NCBI GenBank assembly: GCA_021775595.1
Contig: JAJFHN010000041.1
Coordinates: 62,001 to 126,000, forward strand
Direction of reading: 5' to 3'
Source: Hyphomicrobiales bacterium
Lineage (GTDB): Bacteria; Pseudomonadota; Alphaproteobacteria; Rhizobiales; Methyloligellaceae
DNA: 64,000 bases
Position 1 is the stretch's first letter. Every line of letters begins with the position of its first letter. Below the pieces are notes generated by a model. It saw nothing but the letters and a program-made list of their open reading frames with translations. It was not told the origin of the DNA and ran no database searches. Position numbers and translations under genes: made by a program. Of the stretch, positions 27,660 to 36,550 are shown piece by piece.

Positions 27660-28847
27660 ATGAAAGAGCCGCAGAAACCTCCAAAGCAATCCCGCAGACC
27701 TGACACGGAAGTGGTTGAGCTTGGCCGCAATCCAGCTGAGCAGTTCGGCTTTGTCAACACACCCGTCTATCGCGGTTCGACGGTGTTGTTCCCAACCATG
27801 GAGTCCCTCGAAGCGTTGGATCAGCAATATGTCTACGGCCGCCGCGGAACACCGACCCAGCAAGCGCTGCAGGATGCCATCTGCGCGCTCGAAGGCGGCT
27901 CGCTGACGCTTCTGACGCCATCTGGTCTTTCGGCAATTACGGCATCGCTTCTGGCCTTTACCAAGACGGGCGCCCACGTCCTGGTGAGCGACAGCGTCTA
28001 CGGTCCGACGCGGCGGTTCTGCGACAACGTGCTGACGCAATTTGGCGTGGAAACGACGTATTATGATCCCTTGATTGGCGGCGATATAGCCCAGTTGATG
28101 CGTGCGGAAACGACTGCTGTTTTCACGGAGTCGCCGGGCTCGCTGACCTTCGAGGTGCAAGACCTTCCTGCAATCGGGGAAGCCGCACACGCCAATGGCG
28201 CCGTCGTTATCTTAGACAACACTTGGGCCACGCCGCTCTACTTCAAGCCGTTCTCGCATGGCGTCGACGTTTCCATCCAATCGGCAACAAAATATATCGG
28301 CGGCCACGCAGACGCGTTGCTTGGCACGATCACGGCCGTGGGTTCGGCGGCCGAGCAGGTGCACGCCTGCCATGGCGACTTAGGGCTTTGCCCGGGTTCG
28401 GAGGACGTCTTTCTATCGCTGCGGGGCCTGCGCACGCTTGGCGCGCGCCTCGAGCGGCACGCGCGCTCGGCACTGGAGCTGGCCCATTGGTTGAAGGGGC
28501 GCGAAGAAGTGATCGACATCATCTATCCCGCGCTCGAGGGCGATGCAGGCCACGCGATATGGTCGCGCGATTTCAGCGGCGCGCCGGGACTGTTTTCAAT
28601 CGTCTTGAAACCTGTTCCCAAGAAAGCACTCGCGGCGATGTTGGATGGGCTGGAGGTGTTTGGTATGGGATATTCGTGGGGCGGTTACGAAAGCCTGATT
28701 CTGCCATTCGATGCCGCACCCGTGCGCAGCGCCACAACGTGGGCGACCGAGGGACCCGCTCTGCGGTTGCATGTCGGGCTGGAGGACATTCGTGACATGC
28801 AGCAGGATTTGCATCTCGGCTTTGAGCGCATGGCGGCAAGCAGCTGA
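27660..28847 (+). CDS. metC: Cystathionine beta-lyase
   Basis: A 395-residue PLP enzyme of the Cys/Met-metabolism family, cleaving cystathionine to homocysteine, pyruvate and ammonia. The PLP lysine is K211 in QSATKYIGGHADA, and the phosphate-side motif YGRRGTPT is at about 59-66. The segment LTFEVQDLPAIGEAAHA and the C-terminal YSWGGYESL favour the MetC-type beta-lyase over gamma-synthases. It is preceded by AAAAGGACCGCCC. Divergent from the amino-acid transporter pair; with cysK, metY and hom in this window it makes up much of the sulfur amino-acid pathway. Confidence 0.93.
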   Translation: MKEPQKPPKQSRRPDTEVVELGRNPAEQFGFVNTPVYRGSTVLFPTMESLEALDQQYVYGRRGTPTQQALQDAICALEGGSLTLLTPSGLSAITASLLAFTKTGAHVLVSDSVYGPTRRFCDNVLTQFGVETTYYDPLIGGDIAQLMRAETTAVFTESPGSLTFEVQDLPAIGEAAHANGAVVILDNTWATPLYFKPFSHGVDVSIQSATKYIGGHADALLGTITAVGSAAEQVHACHGDLGLCPGSEDVFLSLRGLRTLGARLERHARSALELAHWLKGREEVIDIIYPALEGDAGHAIWSRDFSGAPGLFSIVLKPVPKKALAAMLDGLEVFGMGYSWGGYESLILPFDAAPVRSATTWATEGPALRLHVGLEDIRDMQQDLHLGFERMAASS

Positions 28848-28940
28848 GCGGCGAATCGATCAATAGATCCGTTTGGCGCGCCAGCAAAACGGTGTATGAC
28901 AATCTTCGCCCAACACCAAAAAACATGACAGGACGCGGCA

Positions 28941-29402
28941 ATGAAATTTGAAAGTCTGGACAAAGTGGCATTTGCAATATGCGGCGGCGCTATTCTTTTC
29001 GTCGCTATCATCGTCTACAGCGTGTTTATTCCCGAGAGCAGCGAGAAGCTTGCGCGCGAAGCCGCAGACGCCGAGCGGCTCGGATACATTTGGGGCGAGT
29101 CTGAGATAGCAGAAGCCAACTGTCCGAATCTGATCATCAATAGCGTTATGGCGCGACAGCTGCTGTTGGGTGACGGCAGCCATGGCGACAGCGGGTTGGC
29201 CGCGATGACCTACTTGTCGCAGAAGATGGAGTGGTTCGAGGCTTACAAAAAAGGGTCGGCCCATGCCAAGTCGGTATTAGAGAGCTCGACAGGCGACGCC
29301 TTTTGCGAGTCGATGATGGAATCCTACGGGCCTGAAGGATCGCGCGCGCCGAAACTATTGAAAGTGCGCGCCAACGGTGAAGTACGGCCCAAATTCCTTT
29401 AG
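28941..29402 (+). CDS. Hypothetical membrane-anchored protein
   Basis: No family recognised. The 153-residue product has one hydrophobic helix near the N-terminus (residues about 9-30, FAICGGAILFVAIIVYSVFI), so most of it should face the periplasm. The soluble part is mixed helical, with two cysteines (C61 in EANCPNL and one in DAFCESMM). The start is well supported by AGGACGCGGCA before the ATG. It stands alone between metC and tRNA-Arg on the opposite strand, so context says little. Confidence 0.7.
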   Translation: MKFESLDKVAFAICGGAILFVAIIVYSVFIPESSEKLAREAADAERLGYIWGESEIAEANCPNLIINSVMARQLLLGDGSHGDSGLAAMTYLSQKMEWFEAYKKGSAHAKSVLESSTGDAFCESMMESYGPEGSRAPKLLKVRANGEVRPKFL

Positions 29403-29449
29403 CTAATGGAATAATCCGTAGCTTGCTTGGCGACGTTCGCGCACGCAGA

Positions 29450-29526
<77 letters not shown>

Positions 29527-29554
29527 GATCAAGACGCAGGCGGAGCGTCAGTCA

Positions 29555-29881
29555 TCAATGGGTCCAAACGCCCACCCGGCCATACATGAAATTATCAGAA
29601 TAAGACTTACGCACCAGCTGGCGGGGGCGCGGCTCTTGCAGCTTGTATGGAATCCGGTTTCTCTTGGCGTAGGCGATCGCCTCTTCCCGGGTCGCGAATG
29701 TCAGGCGCACCTGTGATGTCATGTCGCGCGAGCTTGTCCAACCCATCAGCGGCTCGACTTCACGCGGCGAGGCCGGCTCATAGTCCAATACCCATCGCTT
29801 GGTGCGCGCCGTCCCAGACTGCATTGCCGTTTTCGTCGGGCGATATATCCGTGCCACCATCGCGTCTGCGGTCCTTCCCAT
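29555..29881 (-). CDS. NDUFS4-type complex I accessory subunit
   Basis: A 108-residue homologue of the 18-kDa mitochondrial accessory subunit (ETC_C1_NDUFS4 family), a peripheral-arm component of alphaproteobacterial complex I. The core [20 protein letters not shown], then WVLDYEP, the segment [11 protein letters not shown] and the terminal [14 protein letters not shown] are family hallmarks. ATG 29881 has AAGG eight bases before it; ATG 29860 (101 residues) also fits family length. The longer frame to 29944 reads into tRNA-Pro and is rejected. It sits between tRNA-Pro and tRNA-Arg on one strand, far from the nuo operon. Confidence 0.92.
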   Translation of the reverse strand: MGRTADAMVARIYRPTKTAMQSGTARTKRWVLDYEPASPREVEPLMGWTSSRDMTSQVRLTFATREEAIAYAKRNRIPYKLQEPRPRQLVRKSYSDNFMYGRVGVWTH

Positions 29882-29900
29882 TTGCAAGGCCTTGGTAAAT

Positions 29901-29977
29901 TGGTCGGGGCAGCAAGATTCGAACTTGCGACCCCCTGCTCCCAAAGCAGGTGCGCTACCAGGCTGCGCTATGCCCCG
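29901..29977 (-). tRNA. tRNA-Pro (TGG)
   Basis: On the minus strand a 77-nt cloverleaf starts CGGGGCATAGCGCAGCC and ends TGCCCCGA plus encoded CCA. The anticodon arm CCTGC-TTTGGGA-GCAGG gives TGG (Pro). The next gene starts only 19 bases after its CCA end. Confidence 0.97.
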
Positions 29978-30096
29978 ACAGAATAATTTTACACGTAAGG
30001 CTTAAACAATTTCACGCCTGCATCTCACGGCGTCTGGCCGTATGCATTAAACCCTTTTTGACCGGCTCGGCAAGTTGAAGGGTGACAGCAATTGCA

Positions 30097-30585
30097 TCAA
30101 GGCGCGTTGCCGAAATGGCTGTGGCGCACCTGGTCACCTGCTTTCAGGCCATAGCGCTTCGCCTCGCCCGCGGCAATTTCCAAGACGGCCGAAACCGGTC
30201 CGCTGGATGAGATGATGCTCTCGGAGAAAGGCTCGGTGTTACGGGCGATGTTTTGGATACGGCCGTCGGAGCGGATGAACACCATATCGAGGGGAATATA
30301 GGTGTTGCGCATCCACATGCTGATCGGCTGCTCACCCTCGTAGAGAAATAACATGCCACGGTCGGCTTCCAACGCGCGCCGGAACATCAGCCCGCGCGCG
30401 CGCGTGGCGTCGGTATCGGCAATCTCAACGTCGATCTTCCGCTCACCGGCAGCGCTGATCAGCACGATGGGCTCGCGGGCAAGCGCCTCGCCGGCCTTAA
30501 GTGGTGAGGCCGGCATAGCGATCATTTGAATAACGGCAAGCCAGGTAATGGCGCGCAAGCAATGGCCGCACCACGTCTTCAACAC
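30097..30585 (-). CDS. DUF192 family exported protein
   Basis: A roughly 162-residue protein of the DUF192 (UPF0127) family, small beta-rich proteins of unclear function. The core shows RGLMFRRALEADRGMLFLY, then MWMRNTYIPLDMVFI and AVLEIAAGEAKRYGLKAGD, all diagnostic. The N-terminus from GTG 30585 gives a plausible signal peptide with CGHC near the start. No ribosome-binding site is obvious, so the start is uncertain; the longer frame to 30804 overlaps the cold-shock gene and is not credible. It follows the cold-shock gene by 43 bases, a pairing common in this class. Confidence 0.85.
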   Translation of the reverse strand: MLKTWCGHCLRAITWLAVIQMIAMPASPLKAGEALAREPIVLISAAGERKIDVEIADTDATRARGLMFRRALEADRGMLFLYEGEQPISMWMRNTYIPLDMVFIRSDGRIQNIARNTEPFSESIISSSGPVSAVLEIAAGEAKRYGLKAGDQVRHSHFGNAP

Positions 30586-30628
30586 GATTGAGATTGCAGG
30601 TAAACGCCGACGTGGTCTCGCGTCCCAC

Positions 30629-31225
30629 TCAATGGGCGGGCGGTAATGTCGAGGGCGCGCCGACAGGCTTGAGTTCGGCGGCCATGAGACCCTTTGGCCC
30701 ATTGCCAAAGCGGACCATGACCTCTTGGCCTGGACGCAGCTCGGCAAAGCCGAAGCGCCGAAGCGTCTCCATATGGACGAAGATGTCTGGAGTGCCATCG
30801 CCACGCGTTAAAAATCCAAAGCCCCTCAAGCGATTGAACCACTTTACAATGGCGGGCTCAAATTCGCTTTCAGCCACGACCGTCACATGCGTGCGCTGGG
30901 GCAGCTGTGAGGGATGCACCGCGGTGGTCTCATCCATCGAAATGATGCGAAACGCTTGTAATCCCCTGGGGCGCTGAAGAACCTCGCAAACAACGCGGGC
31001 ACCTTCATAGGCTGTTTGAAAACCATCGCGGCGCAAAACGGTGACGTGCAGAAGTATATCCGCAAGACCATTGTCCGGAATGATAAAGCCGTAGCCCTTA
31101 GAAGCATCAAACCACTTAATCGAGCCCGCGATCTCTAGGACGTCTACAGTGGCATCATCGACGTCTACAGCGGCGTCATCGCTGGGCGTAAGATTTTCGA
31201 TTTCTGGCGACGCTTTGGCCCCCAT
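30629..31225 (-). CDS. Tandem cold-shock-domain protein
   Basis: A 198-residue single-stranded nucleic-acid-binding protein with two cold-shock domains. The first has [12 protein letters not shown] with ILLHV (about residues 35-100). The second has [12 protein letters not shown] with IFVHM (about 125-190). These RNP1 and RNP2 motifs bind RNA. Single-domain CspA is about 70 residues; the double form is typical of alphaproteobacteria. ATG 31225 is preceded by GGGGGAG at good spacing; the frame open to 31375 has no support. The long upstream gap is compatible with a regulated cold-shock leader. Confidence 0.93.
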   Translation of the reverse strand: MGAKASPEIENLTPSDDAAVDVDDATVDVLEIAGSIKWFDASKGYGFIIPDNGLADILLHVTVLRRDGFQTAYEGARVVCEVLQRPRGLQAFRIISMDETTAVHPSQLPQRTHVTVVAESEFEPAIVKWFNRLRGFGFLTRGDGTPDIFVHMETLRRFGFAELRPGQEVMVRFGNGPKGLMAAELKPVGAPSTLPPAH

Positions 31226-31680
31226 ACCGCACTCCCCCGCTAGACTCCCAAGCGCTCCACCCGCACTAACACGCTCACAAAGTGCCGGGAGCAGGCCCGT
31301 TTTGCGAACATACCAAACAGGCCCCGGGAGACCAGTACAATTTTGCTGTGATCGATTGTCTCCACATCTTATCACCTCATTTCCCGTGCGAAAGACGCAC
31401 CTCTAAGCCGCTGTTATAGAATTGTAATAGCGATCTGCTGGGGATAAGGCGCGATTCGTCAGAAACTCAAAAGCAACAGACTATTGGGGAAAATTGTTGC
31501 AAAGCCGCCACGGTCTGGCGTCCCAATTTTCGCTAAACCAGCGAATCAATTTGCATGCAATTCGACCTGCACGCGGCCAAGTATTCGGCTAGTGTCGCTT
31601 AAACTTCGGTCTATTGCGTGCGCTGCGAGCACGCAATAGCAATCAGTACTGGGACAAGAACATTAAGTTGGAACCGACAA
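31226..31680. other. Divergent intergenic region, cold-shock gene and gloA
   Basis: A 455-base gap without a gene. It should hold both promoters. The outstanding element is the perfect hairpin at 31611-31639. On the minus strand the 300-plus bases before the cold-shock gene could be a long 5' leader, as in other csp genes; I cannot place the start site. Confidence 0.4.
31611..31639. repeat. Perfect 11-bp inverted repeat upstream of gloA
   Basis: CTATTGCGTGC and GCACGCAATAG pair without mismatch around GCTGCGA, 41 bases before the gloA ATG. No T run follows in either direction, so it is not an intrinsic terminator. It could be an operator or an RNA structure in the gloA leader. Confidence 0.7.
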
Positions 31681-32100
31681 ATGAAGTTTCTCCATACCAT
31701 GGTGCGCGTAAGCGACCTCGATGCTTCGCTCGATTTCTATTGCAATAAGCTGGGACTCGAGGAGGTGGACCGGGTCGACGTGCCACAAGGACGTTTCACG
31801 CTTGTTTTCCTGTCGGCGCCCGGCGACCAGGGCGGCCAGGTCGAGCTCACGCACAATTGGGACCCGGAAGACTATGACGAGGGCCGCAATTTTGGCCACC
31901 TCGCCTATCAGGTCGACGACATATACGAGGTCTGTGAGCGGTTGCAAAAAAACGGCGTGACCATCAACCGGCCGCCCCGCGACGGACGCATGGCGTTTAT
32001 CCGATCGCCTGACAACATTTCCATCGAGCTGCTGCAAAAGGGAACTTCGCTGGCTAAGCAGGAACCGTGGGTGTCGATGGAGAATGTCGGGATCTGGTAG
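31681..32100 (+). CDS. gloA: Lactoylglutathione lyase (glyoxalase I)
   Basis: A 139-residue metalloenzyme converting the methylglyoxal-glutathione hemithioacetal to S-lactoylglutathione. The metal ligands align with E. coli GloA: H5 (MKFLHTMVRV), E55 (GGQVELTHNW), H73 (FGHLAYQVDD) and E116 (NISIELLQK). The start at 31681 gives the standard N-terminus; the longer frame from 31618 runs through the hairpin. Single gene, convergent with tRNA-Glu. Confidence 0.95.
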   Translation: MKFLHTMVRVSDLDASLDFYCNKLGLEEVDRVDVPQGRFTLVFLSAPGDQGGQVELTHNWDPEDYDEGRNFGHLAYQVDDIYEVCERLQKNGVTINRPPRDGRMAFIRSPDNISIELLQKGTSLAKQEPWVSMENVGIW

Positions 32101-32130
32101 CCGGCGAGAAAACGCCGCGCGGCGGGTAGA

Positions 32131-32205
32131 TGGCACCCCCTAGGAGAATTGAACTCCTGTTTCCAGGTTGAAAACCTGGCGTCCTAACCACTAGACGAAG
32201 GGGGC
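32131..32205 (-). tRNA. tRNA-Glu (TTC)
   Basis: On the minus strand a 75-nt cloverleaf starts GCCCCCTTCGTCTAGTGG and ends TAGGGGGTG plus encoded CCA. The anticodon arm CCAGG-TTTTCAA-CCTGG gives TTC (Glu). Confidence 0.97.
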
Positions 32206-32218
32206 CCGAGCCAGGGCT

Positions 32219-32247
32219 CATATAAAAAAGAACGCCGATGCTGGCAA
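32219..32247 (-). promoter_or_regulatory. Candidate promoter of tRNA-Glu
   Basis: On the minus strand TTGCCA (32242-32247) and TATATG (32219-32224) are exactly 17 bases apart, about 14 bases before the tRNA 5' end. It lies in the gap after recJ. The best-looking tRNA promoter in the window; inference from sequence. Confidence 0.55.
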
Positions 32248-32263
32248 GCCCGGCTTGCATCAA

Positions 32264-34102
32264 TCATAGACGGGTTTGTCTTGGATCGGCCGCGTCATCG
32301 ATGATGATCTGCACACGGCCCTTCCCCGCCCAGTCGTCGCGGCGCAAATGTCCGACCAGATGAACGGGCTCGCCGGCGCGGTTTTCGAGAAAATCTCCCA
32401 ACGGCCCATCGCAAGCGCGAAAGGCGATGGCTTTGACCCGTCCGCCGCTCGAGGCTTGAATGGTCGTGCGCAAATGATTGGCGCCAACCCGTTTTAGGTC
32501 AAGGCAGCGGTGGGATGGAAATACGAATTTGGGTTCCGGGTTGCCATTGCCAAATGGACCGGCGCGCTCCAGCAGGTCCATCAGCTCCACATTCGCACTG
32601 GCTGCCATCAAGGCGCCATCGACTGAAAGGGAGTTGCGCGTTGCAGCTTCTGCTGCCGGCGCCGCTAACCATTCAAACATCGCGGCCAAAAACGCATCCA
32701 GCTCGTGGCGCTTGATGGTCAATCCAGCAGCCATTGCATGTCCACCTCCCCTGACCAACAATCCTTGTTCGAGCGCCCGCTTAACGGCTGAGCCTATATC
32801 CACTCCCGGAAGCGACCGGGCCGAGCCCGTGCCTATCTCGCCCCCTTCCCAAGTCAGCACCAAGGATGGCTTGTTGAACCGCTCCACCAGACGGCTTGCG
32901 ATCAGGCCGACGAGACCACGGTGCCAATGATCGGCGGCGATCACCAACAACGGCCGTTCGGGATCATTTTCAATCAAGCGTTCGCCCTGGCTCATCGCCT
33001 CGTCCAACATGTCGGCTTCGGCCGATTTTCGTTCTGTGTTGAGACGCTCAAGAACGGTGGCGATCTCGGCCGTCTCGGTTGGGTCGACGCTCGAAAGGAG
33101 TCGCGCACCCAGCGCCGCGTCGCCTATGCGGCCGCCTGCATTGATGCGCGGACCCAAAATGAATCCGAGCGCGTATGGCGTCGGCGCTTCGGTGAGCGCA
33201 GCCACATCGCACAGGGCGTTCAAGCCAAGGTTCTCGCGGAAGCGCATGACGGCAAGGCCCTTGGCGACAAAGGCGCGGTTGAGACCTTGCAGCGGAACAA
33301 CGTCACACACTGTCGCCAATGCAACGAGATCGAGCCATGCGCGAAGGTCGGGCTCGATACGCTGCTCGCTGTACCACCCCAAACGGCGCAATTCGCGGGC
33401 GACCGCAACCAGTGTCATGAAAGCGACGCCAGCCGCCGAGAGGGTGCCTAGATCACTCAAATCGTCTTGTCGATTGGGGTTCACGATGGCCGTTGCAGGC
33501 GGCAGATCCTCATCGGCCAAATGGTGATCGATCACGATCACGTCTGCGCCGAGCTCGCGCGCACGCGCGATGGGCTCATGGCTGGTCGTGCCGCAATCAA
33601 CCGTGACGATCAGGCTCGCTCCCTGGGTGCCAACAAGTTCCTCAAAGGCCGCCACATTGGGCCCATAGCCTTCGGTCAAGCGGTCGGGAATATATATGAT
33701 CGCATCGAGGCCATGCGCCGCAAAGAAGCGTTGCAGGAGCGCCGAACTGGCGGCGCCATCGACGTCGTAATCGCCGAAAATCGCGATGGTTTCCTGGGTG
33801 CAAACCGCCTCTGCTATGCGGGCGCTGGCCGGCGCCATATCGCGCAGCAGGTCGGGATCGGGCAACAGCGCCTTTAGGGTGGGGTTCAAATAGGTTTCGA
33901 CCGTATCTGGCGTGGCGCCACGCGCGGCGACAACGCGAGCGAGCAGTTCGGGCACACCATTGGACTGAGCGATCGCCGAGGCAATCTGAACATGGTCGGC
34001 ACTCAACCGTTCGACCCACCGCTTCTCCCGGGCGGAACGTTCGACTCCCAAAAACGCAACGGGCTCGGCCTCAGTTGCAATTCTGGGCTTGGCTGCCGTC
34101 AT
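32264..34102 (-). CDS. recJ: Single-stranded-DNA-specific exonuclease RecJ
   Basis: A 612-residue 5'-3' exonuclease of recombination and mismatch repair. The DHH-family motifs are present: DYDVDG (111-116), the DCGTT segment near residue 170, and the DHH triad D192-H193-H194 in VIDHHLAD. The DHHA1 domain has the glycine motif RGGGHAMAAG. The C-terminal OB domain is also present. The ATG at 34102 gives a normal length. A short gap separates it from glpX upstream on the same strand. Confidence 0.96.
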   Translation of the reverse strand: MTAAKPRIATEAEPVAFLGVERSAREKRWVERLSADHVQIASAIAQSNGVPELLARVVAARGATPDTVETYLNPTLKALLPDPDLLRDMAPASARIAEAVCTQETIAIFGDYDVDGAASSALLQRFFAAHGLDAIIYIPDRLTEGYGPNVAAFEELVGTQGASLIVTVDCGTTSHEPIARARELGADVIVIDHHLADEDLPPATAIVNPNRQDDLSDLGTLSAAGVAFMTLVAVARELRRLGWYSEQRIEPDLRAWLDLVALATVCDVVPLQGLNRAFVAKGLAVMRFRENLGLNALCDVAALTEAPTPYALGFILGPRINAGGRIGDAALGARLLSSVDPTETAEIATVLERLNTERKSAEADMLDEAMSQGERLIENDPERPLLVIAADHWHRGLVGLIASRLVERFNKPSLVLTWEGGEIGTGSARSLPGVDIGSAVKRALEQGLLVRGGGHAMAAGLTIKRHELDAFLAAMFEWLAAPAAEAATRNSLSVDGALMAASANVELMDLLERAGPFGNGNPEPKFVFPSHRCLDLKRVGANHLRTTIQASSGGRVKAIAFRACDGPLGDFLENRAGEPVHLVGHLRRDDWAGKGRVQIIIDDAADPRQTRL

Positions 34103-34177
34103 GCTTTGACATGCTCCAGGCGGGCGCCAACAGATTTGCAGAAGGCACGACGCTCTCGGTTTGGCTCGGTCGCGCGC

Positions 34178-35161
34178 TCAGTCGAATTTATCAGGTGTGC
34201 GATGTTCGGTGCGGATCCAACGTACCGTTTGGGTCGCTGCGCGCATCACCACCGTCTCGGTTTCGATGGCGCGCGGACTGAATTTCACGCCATCCAGCAT
34301 CGAGCCGTCAGTCACACCCGTTGCGGAGAAAATGACATCGCCCGAAGCGAGCTCCTCCATGACGTATTTTCGATCGATATCTTCTACGCCAACCGCAACG
34401 GCGCGCTCACGATGTTGATCGTTCATCGGATAGAGCCGCGCTTGCATCTGACCGCCAATGCAGCGCAAAGCCGCAGCCGCCAGCACGCCCTCTGGCGCGC
34501 CGCCGATTCCCATATAGATATCGATGCCCGTTTCATCGGGCTCGGTCGTATGAATGACACCTGCGATATCGCCATCGCCGATCAGACGGATGGCAGCGCC
34601 TGTGGCGCGCACGTCTTCGATCAATTTGCCGTGTCGCGGTCGATCAAGAATACAGGCGGTTATTTCCGCCAAAGGCACGCCCTTGGCCTTTGCCAGCGCG
34701 TTCAGATTGTCCGTCGCGCTCGCGTCGAGATCGACAAGGCCATCTGGATAACCAGGGCCGATGGCAATTTTGTCCATGTAGATGTCGGGCGCGTGCAGCA
34801 GCGTGCCATCCTCGGCCATAGCGATAACCGCCAACGCGTTGGGCAGCGACTTGGCGCAAATGGTCGTGCCCTCGAGAGGATCGACGGCGATATCGACTTT
34901 GGGGCCCTCGCGCGTGCCGACCTCCTCGCCGATAAAGAGCATCGGTGCCTCGTCGCGCTCGCCTTCGCCGATCACCACGCGTCCCGTCACCGGCAAGCGG
35001 TTCAACTCGCGCCGCATGGCATCGACCGCCGTTTGATCTGCAGCGACCTCGTCACCGCGGCCGCGCATACGCGCCGCCGCGACAGCGGCTGCCTCCGTGA
35101 CGCGCGCAATCTCAAGCGTGAGAATGCGGCTCAGACCCGATTTTCCATTGTCTTTCGCCAT
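34178..35161 (-). CDS. glpX: Fructose-1,6-bisphosphatase, class II
   Basis: A 327-residue metal-dependent sugar phosphatase for gluconeogenesis or the Calvin cycle. It shows the family segments VVIGEGERDEAPMLFIGE, then VDPLEGTTICA and GIGGAPEGVLAAAALRCIGG. The start MAKDNGKSGLSRILTLEIAR is the usual one. In alphaproteobacteria glpX commonly follows hom, as here, on the same strand with a 47-base gap and recJ downstream. No Calvin-cycle genes are nearby, so gluconeogenesis is the likelier role. Confidence 0.95.
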   Translation of the reverse strand: MAKDNGKSGLSRILTLEIARVTEAAAVAAARMRGRGDEVAADQTAVDAMRRELNRLPVTGRVVIGEGERDEAPMLFIGEEVGTREGPKVDIAVDPLEGTTICAKSLPNALAVIAMAEDGTLLHAPDIYMDKIAIGPGYPDGLVDLDASATDNLNALAKAKGVPLAEITACILDRPRHGKLIEDVRATGAAIRLIGDGDIAGVIHTTEPDETGIDIYMGIGGAPEGVLAAAALRCIGGQMQARLYPMNDQHRERAVAVGVEDIDRKYVMEELASGDVIFSATGVTDGSMLDGVKFSPRAIETETVVMRAATQTVRWIRTEHRTPDKFD

Positions 35162-35208
35162 TGACGCCCTCCCGGCCTCGCAATTTCTGGCTTGTTTCTA
35201 ATCCCTCG

Positions 35209-36534
35209 TCAGAGGTTTTCAATACGTATCATTTGCGGTTTCTCGTCGACATGCCCATCAGCCTCGATTGCTTCCAAGGCTTTGCGTATGGATGCTTCGC
35301 TTGTCTGATGGGTGATCATAACAACGGGCGCGGGCGCGCCGGCTTGGCCGCGCGCTGAGATTCCCGGGAGTTCGGCCCCCGGCCGCCGCTGCACAATGCT
35401 TTCCAGTGAAATCTCCTGATCGGCCATGCGCTGTGCAATGGCGGCAAAGGCGCCGCTGCGGTCATAGACCGACAGACGAATATAATAGCCGCCCTCATGC
35501 GATCGCATCGCCGCCTGTTTATAAGGCAGCAGGTCTTTCGACGCGTGGATGAAGGGCGGCAAAATGGTTCCGCGTGCGATGTCGATGATATCACCAACCA
35601 CTGACGATGCAGTTGGATTGGCGCCGGCGCCGCTGCCGACCAGCATTACCGTTCCAATAAAATCGCCGTCGACTGCGACACAATTCGAAACGCCGTTGAT
35701 CTCCGCCAATGGTGACTTTTTCGGCACCATGGTCGGGTGAACGCGCTGCTCGATGCCGCTTTCGGTCTGGACGGCGACTCCAAGCAATTTGATCCGGTAC
35801 CCCAGATTGTCGGCCGCCTCGATGTCTGTGGGCGTGATTTGCTCGATGCCCTCGATATAAACGGAGTCGAACGAGGCCTCGGTGCCGAACGCCAGGCTGG
35901 TCAACAAGGCAAGCTTGTGGGCTGTGTCTTGGCCGCCAATGTCGTAAGCCGGGTCGGCTTCGGCAAAGCCGGCGGCCTGCGCCTCGTCCAGAACCTCGCC
36001 AAAATAGCTGCCCTTCTCCTCCATCTGGGTAAGGATGTAATTGCAGGTGCCGTTCATGATGCCGTAGACCCGCGAAACCCTGTTTCCAAGCAAGCTCTCG
36101 CGCATCACTTTGACGATCGGGATGCCGCCAGCCACGGCCGCCTCGAAATTCAATGCGACGCCGCTTTTTTCTGCAATCGCGGCCAGCGACAGTCCGTGGT
36201 GGGCGAGCATTGCTTTGTTGGCGGTGACGACGTGTTTGCCCGCGCGGAGCGCACGCTCGACGGCGTCTCTCGCCATGCCCTCTTCGCCACCGATCAGTTC
36301 GACGAAGATGTCGATCTCGTCGCTTTCGGCGAGCTTGATTGGATCATCGAACCAGGTATAGGCGTCCAAGTTCGCGCCGCGGTCCAGATCGCGATCTCGG
36401 GCGCAAACTCCGGCAATCTCGATGGCGCTGCCAGCGCGTTTGGTCACGTCACCACGGTTTTGCTCGAGCAAGCGCACCAGGCCCATGCCCACCGTACCGA
36501 GGCCGGCTATTCCAAGTCTCACCGTGTCAGCCAT
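35209..36534 (-). CDS. hom: Homoserine dehydrogenase
   Basis: A 441-residue NAD(P)-dependent enzyme reducing aspartate semialdehyde to homoserine, the branch to threonine and methionine. The nucleotide fold has AGLGTVGMG (residues 10-18), and the catalytic domain has NGTCNYILTQM, then AAGFAEADPAYDIGGQD with the catalytic Lys region KLALLTSLAFG. A C-terminal ACT domain (from about residue 352, YYIRLSVYDRSGAFAAIA) suggests feedback control by threonine. It lies 16 bases downstream of the aminotransferase gene on the same strand. Confidence 0.96.
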   Translation of the reverse strand: MADTVRLGIAGLGTVGMGLVRLLEQNRGDVTKRAGSAIEIAGVCARDRDLDRGANLDAYTWFDDPIKLAESDEIDIFVELIGGEEGMARDAVERALRAGKHVVTANKAMLAHHGLSLAAIAEKSGVALNFEAAVAGGIPIVKVMRESLLGNRVSRVYGIMNGTCNYILTQMEEKGSYFGEVLDEAQAAGFAEADPAYDIGGQDTAHKLALLTSLAFGTEASFDSVYIEGIEQITPTDIEAADNLGYRIKLLGVAVQTESGIEQRVHPTMVPKKSPLAEINGVSNCVAVDGDFIGTVMLVGSGAGANPTASSVVGDIIDIARGTILPPFIHASKDLLPYKQAAMRSHEGGYYIRLSVYDRSGAFAAIAQRMADQEISLESIVQRRPGAELPGISARGQAGAPAPVVMITHQTSEASIRKALEAIEADGHVDEKPQMIRIENL

Positions 36535-36550
36535 AAGCGGGTTCGCGCGA

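Noticed and set aside
29882-29944. N-terminal extension of the NDUFS4-like protein
   Set aside because: It reads through tRNA-Pro, and nothing in the extra residues matches the family.
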